Shown here piece by piece: positions 1 to 9,279 of a stretch of DNA of 64,000 nucleotides (within the stretch, counting starts at the first letter, position 1; every line of letters starts with the position of its first letter). Both the position numbers and the translations under genes were made by a program. Below the pieces are notes generated by a model, which was not told where the DNA came from, searched no databases, and was given only the letters and a program-made list of their open reading frames with translations. The DNA comes from Mesorhizobium sp. AR10 (GTDB taxonomy: Bacteria > Pseudomonadota > Alphaproteobacteria > Rhizobiales > Rhizobiaceae), in assembly GCF_024746795.1 (NCBI RefSeq), contig NZ_CP080523.1, positions 434,001 through 498,000 of the forward strand, in the 5' to 3' direction.

Positions 1-145
1 CATCGTCGCCAAGCGCGGCCTGCTCCGCGGCCGCGATCGCGTCGGCGAGCGCCGGGGCCTGCGGCACGTCGACTTCAGCGTTTCGCACGACGATGCTCAG
101 CAAGTGAAAGCTCGGGTGCCGGGCCTAAATCTCGGGGGTGATCAT
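1..145 (-). pseudogene. 5' part of an unidentified gene with an amber codon at codon 7
   Basis: Read leftward from an ATG at 145, the frame gives MITPEI, then TAG (125-127), then ARHPSFHLLSIVVRNAEV and a continuing alanine-rich open frame to the window edge. The codon bias and the open frame after the stop suggest real former coding sequence. The start of the protein vaguely resembles B3/4-domain (PheRS beta-like) proteins, but I cannot confirm the family. A TTG or GTG after the stop could also serve as start, in which case the gene would be intact. The remainder lies outside the window. Confidence 0.35.
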
Positions 146-287
146 GGGCGTGAAAGACATGGGCTGCTCCGTCCTGCGGGAAGGCTCTGCGTTACGGTTC
201 ATTCAGGGCAATATCGAACATCGCGGGCAAGGCGAACTCCTCGGACTTGTGGGAATCCGGTCGCGCATGTCGCACAAGGCCGCCTGG

Positions 288-1421
288 TCATCCGGCCACC
301 GACAAAGCCTGCTCGAGATCGTCAATGATGTCCTGTGGGTGTTCAAGCCCGACGGAGAGTCGCAACAGCCCCGACGGAGCCATCGACTTCGGCCCTTCGA
401 CGGAGGCCCGGTGTTCTATCAGCGAGTGCGTGCCCCCGAGGCTCGTGGCCCGCACCACGAGCTTGAGCCGGCCAGCAACCGCCATCGCGGCCTCGGCACC
501 ACCGCCGACGATGAAGGAAAGCATGGCACCATAGCCCGACATCTGCCGCCCGGCCAAGGCATGCCCCGGGTCGCCCGGTAGGCCAGGAAAGAGGACGGCT
601 TCAACAGCGGAGTGCTTTCGCAAGGCTTCGGCGACCTTTTGAGCGCCCTCGCAATGGGCTCGCATACGAACCGGCAAGGTCTGCAGCCCGCGCAGCGCCA
701 GCCAACAGTCGAAGGGGGCCGCAACGCTTCCCTTGTGACGTTGAATCATGCGCAAGGGGCGTTCGAGCGGCGAAGCCTCCGGCAGGACGACGACCCCTGC
801 CATAAGGTCGGAATGGCCGCCGATGTATTTCGTTGCCGAATGAATGACGGCATCAGCCCCGAGCTCGAATGGGCGCTGTAGGATCGGCGTTGCCCAGGTA
901 TTGTCCACCACCGCGAGCGCACCAGCCTCGTGCGCGAGGTCACAAGTCGCCCGGATGTCCACGACACGGATAAGCGGGTTGGAGGGGGTCTCGATCCAGA
1001 CGAGGCCGGTGGGCGCTGCACCGACAGCCGCGCGCAAGGCGTCCATGTCGCGCATGTCAACGGCGACGAAGTCGAACCTGTGCCCGATGTCGGTTTCATC
1101 GATCAGCGAGCGGATGCCGAAATACATGTCGTCCGGGACGACGATGCGATTTCCATTGCGAGGATGCGCTTCGAACACTGCGGTGATCGCGGCCATGCCG
1201 GACGAAAAGGCGACAGCGGCCTGGCCGCCTTCGAGCGCAGCCATCGCCGTCTCAAACGCGTGCCGCGTCGGGTTGTCATCCCGGATATATTCGTAGCCCG
1301 ACGGGAAGGAGCCGTCCGCGCTTCGCTCGAAGGTCGTGCTGGGATGGAACGGAAGAGTGATGGCTCCGGTGGACGGATCGACCTTCCGGCCTGCATGAAT
1401 CGCCTTGGTCTCGAGGTACAT
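288..1421 (-). CDS. Cys/Met-metabolism PLP-dependent transsulfuration enzyme
   Basis: The 377-aa product belongs to the cystathionine gamma-synthase/beta-lyase fold (Cys_Met_Meta_PP). The PLP lysine lies in the motif SATKYIGGHSD, and the N-terminal part carries the family's YIRDDNPTRHAFE and SSGMAAI segments. These enzymes act in the cytosol on sulfur amino acids or their O-acyl precursors; the exact substrate cannot be read from the sequence. I chose the ATG at 1421 (MYLETKAIHAG) because homology begins there, although the frame is open further upstream. It is divergent from the XRE-cupin regulator at 1567, with two operator-like palindromes between them, so that regulator probably controls it. 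A second, different family member sits at 7984. Confidence 0.85.
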   Translation of the reverse strand: MYLETKAIHAGRKVDPSTGAITLPFHPSTTFERSADGSFPSGYEYIRDDNPTRHAFETAMAALEGGQAAVAFSSGMAAITAVFEAHPRNGNRIVVPDDMYFGIRSLIDETDIGHRFDFVAVDMRDMDALRAAVGAAPTGLVWIETPSNPLIRVVDIRATCDLAHEAGALAVVDNTWATPILQRPFELGADAVIHSATKYIGGHSDLMAGVVVLPEASPLERPLRMIQRHKGSVAAPFDCWLALRGLQTLPVRMRAHCEGAQKVAEALRKHSAVEAVLFPGLPGDPGHALAGRQMSGYGAMLSFIVGGGAEAAMAVAGRLKLVVRATSLGGTHSLIEHRASVEGPKSMAPSGLLRLSVGLEHPQDIIDDLEQALSVAG

Positions 1422-1519
1422 GGTGCGCTTCCTCAGCTTGATTTCAGAAGGAATAGGGCTGGAAAGACCAGGAACATCGATCCTGGCGTTTCGAGACAGC
1501 GCGGTTGAACTGTCCGCGC

Positions 1520-1537
1520 CGGTCATTATAGTGACCG
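1520..1537. promoter_or_regulatory. Inverted-repeat operator candidate, copy 1
   Basis: CGGTCA-TTATAG-TGACCG is an 18-bp palindrome with perfect 6-bp arms, placed between the divergent PLP enzyme and the XRE-cupin regulator. A near copy follows at 1558. I infer that the XRE-cupin protein binds both. Confidence 0.55.
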
Positions 1538-1557
1538 TATGGGATCCGTCAGTGGAA

Positions 1558-1573
1558 GTCAATATAATGACCG
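1558..1573. promoter_or_regulatory. Inverted-repeat operator candidate, copy 2, over the regulator start codon
   Basis: GTCAATATAATGACCG is the reverse complement of copy 1 with one changed base. It overlaps the ATG at 1567, a position suited to autorepression. The centres of the two copies are about 37 bp apart. Confidence 0.5.
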
Positions 1574-2166
1574 ACAATGAAACAGCAGCGGCAACGGAGA
1601 AGCAACTTGGGACGGCACTATCGTTGAGGGTGCAACATCTGCGCCGGGCCCAGAATTTGAGCCTGGATGGACTTGCTGCGCTCTCCGGCCTGTCGAAGGG
1701 CACCGTCGTAGCCATCGAACAGGGAAAGGCCAATCCGAGCATTGGAGTGTTGTGCCATCTGGCGGTCGCCTTCTCTCTGTCAGTTACCGATCTGTTGGGC
1801 GCGTCATCCGAGGAGGTCTCGGGTGGACCGATTGAGCGCACCAACCCCGCAACACTTTGGAAAACACCGTATGGAAGCGAGGCGAAATTGGAAGCCTCGA
1901 CCGCAGGACGGACGATGTTCGAGATCTGGTCCTGGACGATTGTGCCCGGCGACGTTCATCGCTCGGACGCTCACAGTCGGGGCACCCGTGAGCTTCTTTC
2001 GGTCGTGCGCGGAAGTCTCAAGGTCACCGTCGGCTCGCAGACGATGACATTGCAGGCCGGAGAAGCCGCGCGGCTCGTGACCGATCAGCCGCATTCCTAT
2101 GCTGCCGCGGACAATCAGCCTGTTTTGTTTTCAATGGCTGTGCTCGAACGCGGGGAGGAGGCATGA
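1567..2166 (+). CDS. XRE-family regulator with C-terminal cupin domain
   Basis: The 199-aa protein has an N-terminal helix-turn-helix of the Cro/CI type (about residues 15-75; LSLDGLAALSGLSKGTV, then IEQGKANPSI) and a C-terminal cupin domain (about 110-195) that would bind a small effector. Such MmsR/PuuR-like regulators usually control a neighbouring amino-acid or amine pathway. I chose the ATG at 1567 because it places the HTH near the N-terminus; the frame is open upstream. The divergent PLP enzyme and the shared operator pair make that enzyme the likely target. The effector is unknown. Confidence 0.85.
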   Translation: MTDNETAAATEKQLGTALSLRVQHLRRAQNLSLDGLAALSGLSKGTVVAIEQGKANPSIGVLCHLAVAFSLSVTDLLGASSEEVSGGPIERTNPATLWKTPYGSEAKLEASTAGRTMFEIWSWTIVPGDVHRSDAHSRGTRELLSVVRGSLKVTVGSQTMTLQAGEAARLVTDQPHSYAAADNQPVLFSMAVLERGEEA

Positions 2167-2250
2167 CCCATCCGTCGTGATCAGCTTCGGATTGATCTGG
2201 CTCTTGCGCAACCGACATCGTGGGAACCGCGCAAGACATCCGGCGGCGGC

Positions 2251-4647
2251 TTAAGGGAGCGACTTCAAATAGCGAATGCTGCGTCCGGCACTCACCGCCT
2301 GCGCTGCATGCGCGATGGCATTCGCATCGAGCCCGTGGTGACGATAGAGGTCTGAAATCGTGCCGGTCTGGCCAAAATGCTCCACCCCCAGGGGCTTGAC
2401 GCGATGACCGTTCACGCCACCGATCCAGGCGAGCGTGGCAGGGTGGCCGTCAATCACGGTGACGATCCCGCAATCGCGCGACAGCGGTGCCAGCAGGCGC
2501 TCGATGTGGCTCTTCGCGTCGACTGTTCCGCGCTGCCGGGCACGTTCCGCGGCCTGCCAGCCCGCATTGAGCCGGTCCGCAGATGTAATCGCCAACAGCC
2601 CGACATCGCGCCGGTCTTCCGCAATAAGACCCGTCGCGGCAATCGCTTCCGGCGCGACGACGCCCTGGTAGGCGATGACAACGCTGGCGTTCGGTCCGAG
2701 TGGGCGCAGCCAATAGGCACCGTTGACGATGTCGCGCGCCAGCTCCGCACCTATGTCGCGATGAGGTTGCTCCAAGGGCCGTGTGGACAGGCGCAGATAA
2801 ACCGATCCGCCCGTCTGATCACGCAGCCATGTCGTCTCGTCTGGATCGCCTTCGCCGTTCCGCTGCATGTAGTCGAAGGCGAAACGCATGATCACCGCAA
2901 GCTCATCCACGAAGGCCGGCTCGAAGGCGCAAAGCCCGTCCTGCGCCATGCCGATCAGTGGCGTGCCGATCGACTGGTGCGCTCCTCCCTCAGGGGCAAG
3001 GGTTACGCCGGAGGGCGTGGCGACCAGCAGAAAGCGCGCGTCCTGGTAGCAGGCATAGTTCAGCTGATCGGCCGCGCGATAGATGAAGGGATCATACACA
3101 GTCCCGATCGGCAGCAACCGCACACCGTTCACGGAATGCGACAGCCCCAGCGCCCCGAGCATAATCATGAGATTGGATTCGGCGATGCCGAGTTCGAGGT
3201 GCTGCCCCTTGGGCCCGAACTCCCAGGTGTAGGTTGAAGGGATACGCTCGGCCTTGAAGGTATCGGCCATGCTCTCGCGGGCGAAGAGTCCGCGTCGATT
3301 GACCCAAGCGCCGAGATTGGTCGACACCGTGACGTCCGGGGACGTCGTGACGATGCGCTCGGCGAGCGGCGTTTCACTGCGCGCGATCTCGTTGAGGATC
3401 TGGCCGAAACCCATTTGGGTTGAGACCTGCTTGCCCCCCTGTGCCGGCGCGGGCAGCGCCTCGGGAACCGGAACCGCGGGTGCAGAGAGCCTGCGCCGGC
3501 CCTCGCTGAAAAACGGCGCTTGGGCGATGAAGGCCTCCAGTTCTGCCGGAGGCAACGTCGCCGCGGCCCATTTATCCCATTCCTCGCCGGGCCGGACTCC
3601 CATCCGCTGGCGGAAGCGTTCCATCTGGGTGGGCGTCATCTGGCCGGCATGGTTGTCCTTGTGGCCGGCCAGCGGCAAGCCATAACCCTTGATCGTGTAG
3701 CAGATGAAACAGACCGGTCGGTCATGCCGCGAGGCCGCCTCGAAGGCTTCGAGAAGGCTCGGCAGGTCGTGGCCGCCCAGATTGACCATGAGCGCCTGCA
3801 ACTCGTCGTCAGAACGGCGTTCGATTAGCTCAGTGACCGACCCCTGATCGCCAATCTCGTCGAGCAGCCGCCTCCGCCAGGCGGCACCACCCTGAAAGGT
3901 GAGCGCCGAATAAAGCTGGTTGGAGCACCGCTCGATCCAATCGCGCAACTTCTCTCCTCCCGGCTCGGCAAAGGCGGCCTGCTGGAGGGAGCCATGGCGC
4001 AGGATCACCACGTCCCAGCCGAAGTTCTTGAATATCTGTTCGAACCGCTGCCAGAGACCTTCGCGGATGACCGCATCGAGCGACTGACGGTTGTAGTCCA
4101 CGATCCACCAGCAATTCCGCAGCCCGTGCTTCCAACCCTCGATCAGGGCCTCGTAGATGTTGCCCTCGTCCATCTCGGCGTCGCCGATCAGGCTGACCAT
4201 GCGCCCCTCGGGCCGATCCTTCATCCAACCGTGGGCGGATACATAGTCCTGCACGAGGGAGGAAAAGAGCGTCTGTGCGACACCCAGGCCCACCGAGCCG
4301 GTCGAGAAGTCGACATCATCCACGTCCTTCGTTCGCGAGGGGTAACTTTGGGCGCCCTTATAGCCGCGGAAGTTTTCGAGTTTCTCGCGTGTCTGGTTCC
4401 CGGACAGGTACTGAATTGCATGGAAGATCGGTGCGGCATGGGGCTTGACCGCCACCCGGTCCTGCGGACGCAGCGCAGCGTAGTAAAGCGCGGTCATGAT
4501 CGTACCGAGAGAGGCGGAGGAGGCCTGGTGACCACCAACCTTGATCTCGTCGCCTTCCCGCACGTGGTTGGCATTATGTATCGTCCAGGCGGCAAGCCAG
4601 GAGACACACCGCTCGATTTGGTTCAAATAGGCAGTTTTCGATGTCAT
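2251..4647 (-). CDS. Transketolase-like / homodimeric pyruvate dehydrogenase E1-like enzyme
   Basis: The 798-aa protein has a ThDP-binding N-terminal half (GDAEMDEGNIYE, then the N ligand in WWIVDYNRQS), a pyrimidine-binding middle domain and a transketolase C-terminal domain. Length and motifs match the AceE/transketolase-like group of homodimeric 2-oxo acid dehydrogenase E1 enzymes rather than classic transketolase. No E2 or E3 gene is adjacent, so it may act on another 2-oxo acid or sugar substrate. It is the last gene of a leftward operon with a flavin-[2Fe-2S] reductase (53 bp upstream) and a MOSC protein. I set the start at the ATG at 4647 (MTSKTAYL); the frame is open upstream but that stretch overlaps the reductase gene. 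Confidence 0.8.
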   Translation of the reverse strand: MTSKTAYLNQIERCVSWLAAWTIHNANHVREGDEIKVGGHQASSASLGTIMTALYYAALRPQDRVAVKPHAAPIFHAIQYLSGNQTREKLENFRGYKGAQSYPSRTKDVDDVDFSTGSVGLGVAQTLFSSLVQDYVSAHGWMKDRPEGRMVSLIGDAEMDEGNIYEALIEGWKHGLRNCWWIVDYNRQSLDAVIREGLWQRFEQIFKNFGWDVVILRHGSLQQAAFAEPGGEKLRDWIERCSNQLYSALTFQGGAAWRRRLLDEIGDQGSVTELIERRSDDELQALMVNLGGHDLPSLLEAFEAASRHDRPVCFICYTIKGYGLPLAGHKDNHAGQMTPTQMERFRQRMGVRPGEEWDKWAAATLPPAELEAFIAQAPFFSEGRRRLSAPAVPVPEALPAPAQGGKQVSTQMGFGQILNEIARSETPLAERIVTTSPDVTVSTNLGAWVNRRGLFARESMADTFKAERIPSTYTWEFGPKGQHLELGIAESNLMIMLGALGLSHSVNGVRLLPIGTVYDPFIYRAADQLNYACYQDARFLLVATPSGVTLAPEGGAHQSIGTPLIGMAQDGLCAFEPAFVDELAVIMRFAFDYMQRNGEGDPDETTWLRDQTGGSVYLRLSTRPLEQPHRDIGAELARDIVNGAYWLRPLGPNASVVIAYQGVVAPEAIAATGLIAEDRRDVGLLAITSADRLNAGWQAAERARQRGTVDAKSHIERLLAPLSRDCGIVTVIDGHPATLAWIGGVNGHRVKPLGVEHFGQTGTISDLYRHHGLDANAIAHAAQAVSAGRSIRYLKSLP

Positions 4648-4700
4648 CCAATTTCCCCGCAATTGATGCGTCGCACCGCTGCTTCCAATTAGGGCTGTCT

Positions 4701-5651
4701 TCACAGATCTAGTCTCAGCACGCCGGTTGCGCGCGATATGCATGGAATGAACCGATGAGTCCGAGCGTCCTTGGACAGGACAGCATCCCGATGGATCGGC
4801 TGCCCTTCCAGAATTCCGCATTCGCAGGTCCCGCAAACCCCGTTCTCGCACGATGCCATGAGTAGCACGCCGGCGGCGCGCAACGCTGCGAGTGCCGAGG
4901 TATCGGCCGCGACAGGAACCACTGTCCCGTCGCGAAGGGTGATCGTGAAAGGTTCGGGTGGCCCATCGTTGTGTTCCGGCGGCCGAAAGGCCTCGAAATG
5001 CACGGTTCCTTCCGGCCAGAGCGCGGTTGCCCGATCCACGGCCGCCATGAAACCAGGTGGACCGCAATAATAGAGCTGTGCGTCGAGGGAACGCGTCGAT
5101 AGCAAGGATTCAATATCCTGCCTGGTCTCCGGTTCGTCGTCGAAATGCAGCCACACGGTGTTGCAGTCGAGCTCCCGCTCGATGACCGACAACAGAGGCG
5201 CGAGTGCTCGGCTGCGGGTGAAGTAATGCAGCTCGTACGGCTTGCCCTGCCGCTCCAGGGCACGTGCCATTGCCAGGATCGGGGTGATCCCGATGCCTCC
5301 CGCCAGCAGCACGGTTGGCCCTTCGCGTTGGGCAAGCGGAAAATGATTGCGAGGAGCAGAGACTGGGAGCACGCATCCGACGGCCACTGCGTCATGGATC
5401 CACGCCGAGCCGCCGCGACCAACATCTTCGCGCTTCACCGCGATTGTGTAGCGGCTCAGTTCTGTCGGATCGCCGCAGAGCGAATACTGGCGCACTTTCC
5501 TATCAGGCAGATGAACATCGACGTGAGAGCCCGGTTCGAAGGGCGGCAGCAGAGGTTTGCGCGTGTGCTTCAGGTCGAGGACCAGGACGTCGCCTGGCTC
5601 CTTGCGGACGGCGGTCACGGTCAGTTTCATGATGATGCGGGGCGAGGCCAT
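4701..5651 (-). CDS. Phthalate-dioxygenase-reductase-like flavin/[2Fe-2S] oxidoreductase
   Basis: The 316-aa protein has three domains in order: a flavin-binding barrel (RQYSLCGDP at about 53-61), an NAD-binding domain (LLAGGIGITPI) and a C-terminal plant-type [2Fe-2S] domain with CENGVCGTCECGIL and a final cysteine in HRFIPCIS. It would pass electrons from NAD(P)H to a partner oxygenase or iron-sulfur protein; no oxygenase is seen nearby. The start is either ATG 5651 or ATG 5630 (MKLTVTAV); neither has a strong ribosome-binding site. It follows the MOSC gene by 5 bp, so the two are surely co-transcribed. Confidence 0.85.
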   Translation of the reverse strand: MASPRIIMKLTVTAVRKEPGDVLVLDLKHTRKPLLPPFEPGSHVDVHLPDRKVRQYSLCGDPTELSRYTIAVKREDVGRGGSAWIHDAVAVGCVLPVSAPRNHFPLAQREGPTVLLAGGIGITPILAMARALERQGKPYELHYFTRSRALAPLLSVIERELDCNTVWLHFDDEPETRQDIESLLSTRSLDAQLYYCGPPGFMAAVDRATALWPEGTVHFEAFRPPEHNDGPPEPFTITLRDGTVVPVAADTSALAALRAAGVLLMASCENGVCGTCECGILEGQPIHRDAVLSKDARTHRFIPCISRATGVLRLDL

Positions 5652-5656
5652 ATCGA

Positions 5657-6148
5657 TTACCCGTCAATTGGTAGAATCGGATCACCGGGGCGGATCACGC
5701 CGCCAACCTCGATCGCGCAGTTGAGGCCAGAGCGGTTCAGAAGCCCCTCGTAGAGACCGGGAATGCCGAGCAGTTGCTCGATATACTTGCAGGGAAAATT
5801 CATCCGCGCCGCCCGCAGGACGGTTTCCCCGATCCGAAAGCGCGTGCCGACCAGGTGCCCCAAGGGTACGCCGCGCGTGGTTAGGTTCCGCCGATGATCT
5901 TCGGGCGCGAGCTTGGCCTTGAAACCCGGAATCCTGGGTTCTCCCTGTGCCATGGCTTCCAGGACTTCGACCTCGATCAGTGTCACTTCGCGCACATCGG
6001 GTTTCGGAGAGTAGGTCCCCGTTCCAAGGTAGTACCGATCCCCGACAATGCCGCGCCCGGCAACGAGTTGTGCCTCCGTCAACTCTTCCATCTCGTAGGA
6101 CGCCGCAGGTGCAACGTGGATGTGAAGCAGCGTTCCCTGCCAAGTCAT
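5657..6148 (-). CDS. MOSC-domain protein
   Basis: The 163-aa protein covers a single MOSC domain (molybdenum cofactor sulfurase C-terminal type), with the family's GIVGDRYYLGTG near residue 33 and the conserved cysteine in MNFPCKYIEQ. Family members bind sulfur or Moco-related ligands and often deliver oxidised substrates to a reductase; here the reductase is the next gene, 5 bp downstream. It is the first gene of the operon MOSC-reductase-transketolase. Its promoter must lie in the 227-bp gap before the MocR gene, where I see a CCCCGA/TCGGGG hairpin (6228-6243) but no clear regulator site. Confidence 0.85.
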   Translation of the reverse strand: MTWQGTLLHIHVAPAASYEMEELTEAQLVAGRGIVGDRYYLGTGTYSPKPDVREVTLIEVEVLEAMAQGEPRIPGFKAKLAPEDHRRNLTTRGVPLGHLVGTRFRIGETVLRAARMNFPCKYIEQLLGIPGLYEGLLNRSGLNCAIEVGGVIRPGDPILPIDG

Positions 6149-6375
6149 GCATTGTCCTCCGAAACCATGGCCGCAGCCTTAAAGTGAGAGCCAGGATTTA
6201 GGATATGCACGGGCTGTTGTACCTCTGCCCCGACCCTTCGGGGAGTCATGGCAACGGACCTAATCCCGGGAGAACTCGGCCGGGGAACTGGTCTGATCGA
6301 CAGTGCCAGTTTCTTGGTATTTTTCTAGTCCAGTACGCCTGAACGTGGCTGGATGCTCATGGTCACAAGACCGGC

Positions 6376-7917
6376 TTAGTCATCGCCTCGCGCCAAGCCA
6401 CTGTCGCGGCCATCGGTCTCGGAGAATTCTCCTTTCACTTGTTCGACAGCCTCCAGCAGAATTCGAACACCCTTCTCGATCTGCTGTATGCTCAAGGCGG
6501 AATAGCCCATGACCAGCCCGACCTGGTCAGCACGGCCTTCGCCCGTTTCGCAATCGTATAGGGGGGAAATGGAGTGTATGCCCACACCTGAGCGTCGCGC
6601 GTTTCCAATCAGCGGTGCTTCCAGTGATCGCGACAGCTCCTTGAACCAGACGACAACATGTAGCCCGGCATCGGCGCCCTCGATGGCGATCCGATCTCCG
6701 AATCGGTGTCGCAGGGCATTCAAAAGGGTCTCCCGGCGCTCACCATTCAGCCGGCGCACGCGGCGCACATGGCTTTCATAGGCGCCGCTCTCGATGAGCA
6801 AGGCTAAAGCCTGTTGCTCGGCCACCGGAGAGTGCCGGTCCAGGAGTTGTTTGGCCGTCGCAAAGACGTCCTGCAATTCCGGGGGGACAACGAGATAGCC
6901 AATGCGCAGCATCGGAGAGAGAGTCTTGGAAATCGTGCCGAGATAAATCACAGAACCGCGGTCTTCGAGCTTGTGCAGTGGGGGCACCGGATTGATGTCG
7001 TAGCGGTACTCGCTGTCGTAATCATCCTCGATCACATAGGCGTCGTTGCGCCGCGCCCATTCCAGGAGCTGATGCCGGCGCGCGATCGGCATGACGCCGC
7101 CCAGTGGGAACTGGTGCGAGGGCGTAACATAAGCCAGCCGCGCCGCGACTCCTTTGAGTAACTCCGTCTTCATTCCACCCTCGTCGACAGCGACCGAGAC
7201 AGGCGAGGCACCTGTGCTGGCAAAAACCTGGCGAGCCATCCTGTAGCACGGGTCTTCGATTACGAAGCGGTCCACGGGATCGAGCATCAGGCGCGCGCAC
7301 AGATCGAGACCCTGCTGCGAGCCACTGACGATGATGATCTGGTCAAGGTCGCAGCTCAACGTTCGGGCGCGCCAGAGATAGCTCTGCAGCGCCTGGCGCA
7401 GGCGACGCGATCCGCGGGGATCGTCATAGGCCAGCCGCACGGGACGTTGCGCCATCGCGGCGTTCATGGCGCGCTTCCAGATCAGCGCGGGGAAATCGGA
7501 CGGCGCCAGATCGCCATAGCGGAAATCAATCTTCAGCGCGTTCGGCAAGTAATCCGGCCAGGGCGGACTGGCGCGCAGGCGCCCGCCATAGTCGGACAGT
7601 CTAACCGGGGCGGCTCGTTTCAAGCGCGCGCTGCTCGGGCTTTGTTCGAGCAGCGATGATGCAACGCGGGGTCGTGCGCCTTGTCGAATTTCGATGAAGC
7701 CCTCCACAGCCAGCTGCTCGTAAGCGACAGTGACCGTCGTTCGCGAAACGCCGAGCTCATTCGCCAAACTCCGGGAGGACGGCAAGTGACTGCCGGTTTC
7801 ATAAACACCGCCAAGAATCTGGTCTCGAAGCGCCATGTAAATCTGGCGCGCACCCATCGCGTGCTCACGGCCCGAAGAGCCGGGATCTTGAGACTGGACC
7901 ATTTCAATCGTCGCCAA
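6376..7917 (-). CDS. MocR/GntR-family regulator with aminotransferase-like domain
   Basis: The 513-aa protein begins with a GntR winged helix (about residues 25-95; LPSSRSLANELGVSRTTVT) joined to a fold-type I aminotransferase domain (about 130-500) with the PLP lysine region in YLGTISKTLSP. MocR proteins bind PLP or its adducts and regulate neighbouring PLP or amino-acid genes. It is divergent from the PLP enzyme at 7984 across a 66-bp gap that would hold both promoters; this makes that enzyme the likely target. A second start (MGARQIY) a little downstream is possible. Confidence 0.88.
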   Translation of the reverse strand: MATIEMVQSQDPGSSGREHAMGARQIYMALRDQILGGVYETGSHLPSSRSLANELGVSRTTVTVAYEQLAVEGFIEIRQGARPRVASSLLEQSPSSARLKRAAPVRLSDYGGRLRASPPWPDYLPNALKIDFRYGDLAPSDFPALIWKRAMNAAMAQRPVRLAYDDPRGSRRLRQALQSYLWRARTLSCDLDQIIIVSGSQQGLDLCARLMLDPVDRFVIEDPCYRMARQVFASTGASPVSVAVDEGGMKTELLKGVAARLAYVTPSHQFPLGGVMPIARRHQLLEWARRNDAYVIEDDYDSEYRYDINPVPPLHKLEDRGSVIYLGTISKTLSPMLRIGYLVVPPELQDVFATAKQLLDRHSPVAEQQALALLIESGAYESHVRRVRRLNGERRETLLNALRHRFGDRIAIEGADAGLHVVVWFKELSRSLEAPLIGNARRSGVGIHSISPLYDCETGEGRADQVGLVMGYSALSIQQIEKGVRILLEAVEQVKGEFSETDGRDSGLARGDD

Positions 7918-7983
7918 CTGGACATTTCATATAAACCAGTTTGAGCGCATTCTGCCGAAAATCCAAGAGGACACCACAGACTG

Positions 7984-9219
7984 ATGACCCGAACGACCGA
8001 TCAAACTAAAATGTATGCTCCCGAGCAGTCGCAGAGCGACGCTGATCTCGGCTTCGCCACCCGCGCAATCCATTTCGGCTACGATCCGGTCGGATTTTCG
8101 AACGCAGTCCAGCCTCCGGTCTTCCTGACCTCCACATACGGCTTCGAGAGCGTGGCGGCCAATGAGGCTGCAGCCGCGCTCGGCGGCAGGCTTTATGCAC
8201 GCGAATACAATCCAACAACTGAGATCCTTGAAAAACGGCTTGCCAATCTCGAAGGAGCTGAAGCCGGGCTGGTCGTCGCCTCGGGGATGGCGGCTTTCGG
8301 CACGCTGATCCTGTCGCTGCTGTCGCAGGGCGACGAACTCATCGTCCACAAGACCCTTTACGCGAACACGCTCGCCATGGTCGAACAGGCGGTCCCGCGT
8401 TTTGGCATCAAGGTCGTCGCGGTCGATCTGTCCGAGCCAAACAATCTCGATGGCGCGATCACTGACCGGACCCGGCTTGTTTTCTTCGAGACCCCGGTCA
8501 ACCCGCTGAGCCGCATCCTCGACATCGCGGAAATCGCCGAACGCGCACACGCGCGCGGAGTAAAGGTGGCCGTGGACAGCACCTTCGCCTCGCCCGCGCT
8601 CCAGCGGCCGCTGGAACACGGGGCCGATATCGTGATCCACTCGCTGACGAAGTATATCAACGGCCACGGCGATGCTCTCGGCGGGGCAATCCTTGGTGAC
8701 GCACAGACACTCAATACGCTGCACGAAACGGGTCTGCGCTATATCACTGGTGCAGCACTGTCACCGCTCTCGGCGTTCCTGATCCTGCGCGGGCTGAAGA
8801 CGCTCGCGCTCCGCATGGAGCGACACAGCGCGACGGCTCTTTCGACCGCGCAAGCGCTCGAAGCGCATCCCGCGGTGGCATGGGTGAGCTACCCGTTCCT
8901 CGGTACGCATCCCGATCAGGCGATTGCCCGAAAGCAGATGTCCCAGGGATCAGGCATGTTGGCTTTCGGCCTCCATGCCGGGTTCGAGGGCGCGCGCCGC
9001 ATGATGGACCGGCTTAACCTGATCACCCGAGCGGTCAGCCTCGGCGACGCTGACAGCCTCATCTACCATCCGGCCAGTGTGACACGTGCCCGCAAAAGCA
9101 TCCGCAAGGATGCTCATCTTGCCGACGGCGTCGGCGAGGATCTCATGCGTCTTTCGGTCGGTCTGGAGGACGCCGGCGACTTGATCGCCGATCTGAGGCA
9201 CGCGCTGGACGTGCTCTGA
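7984..9219 (+). CDS. Cys/Met-metabolism PLP-dependent enzyme (gamma-lyase or sulfhydrylase type)
   Basis: The 411-aa protein belongs to the same superfamily as the gene at 288, but differs clearly in sequence. The PLP lysine is in HSLTKYINGHGDALGG, and the N-terminal half has YAREYNPT and VASGMAAFGTLI. Methionine gamma-lyase and O-acetylhomoserine sulfhydrylase are the closest functional guesses; the sequence alone does not separate them. It heads a rightward group with the DapA-like gene (60 bp downstream) and the PaiB-like gene. The divergent MocR regulator probably controls it. Confidence 0.85.
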   Translation: MTRTTDQTKMYAPEQSQSDADLGFATRAIHFGYDPVGFSNAVQPPVFLTSTYGFESVAANEAAAALGGRLYAREYNPTTEILEKRLANLEGAEAGLVVASGMAAFGTLILSLLSQGDELIVHKTLYANTLAMVEQAVPRFGIKVVAVDLSEPNNLDGAITDRTRLVFFETPVNPLSRILDIAEIAERAHARGVKVAVDSTFASPALQRPLEHGADIVIHSLTKYINGHGDALGGAILGDAQTLNTLHETGLRYITGAALSPLSAFLILRGLKTLALRMERHSATALSTAQALEAHPAVAWVSYPFLGTHPDQAIARKQMSQGSGMLAFGLHAGFEGARRMMDRLNLITRAVSLGDADSLIYHPASVTRARKSIRKDAHLADGVGEDLMRLSVGLEDAGDLIADLRHALDVL

Positions 9220-9279
9220 TAAGCGGGTTCCCATCTCGCTTCCAACACAGGCGCTCATGCAGAAATCTGGAGCAACGCA

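Noticed and set aside
288..1844. 518-residue version of the PLP enzyme
   Set aside because: The upstream 141 codons overlap the divergent regulator and its operators and show no family similarity.
2251..5067. 938-residue version of the E1-like enzyme
   Set aside because: The extension runs into the reductase gene in another frame; homology starts at 4647.
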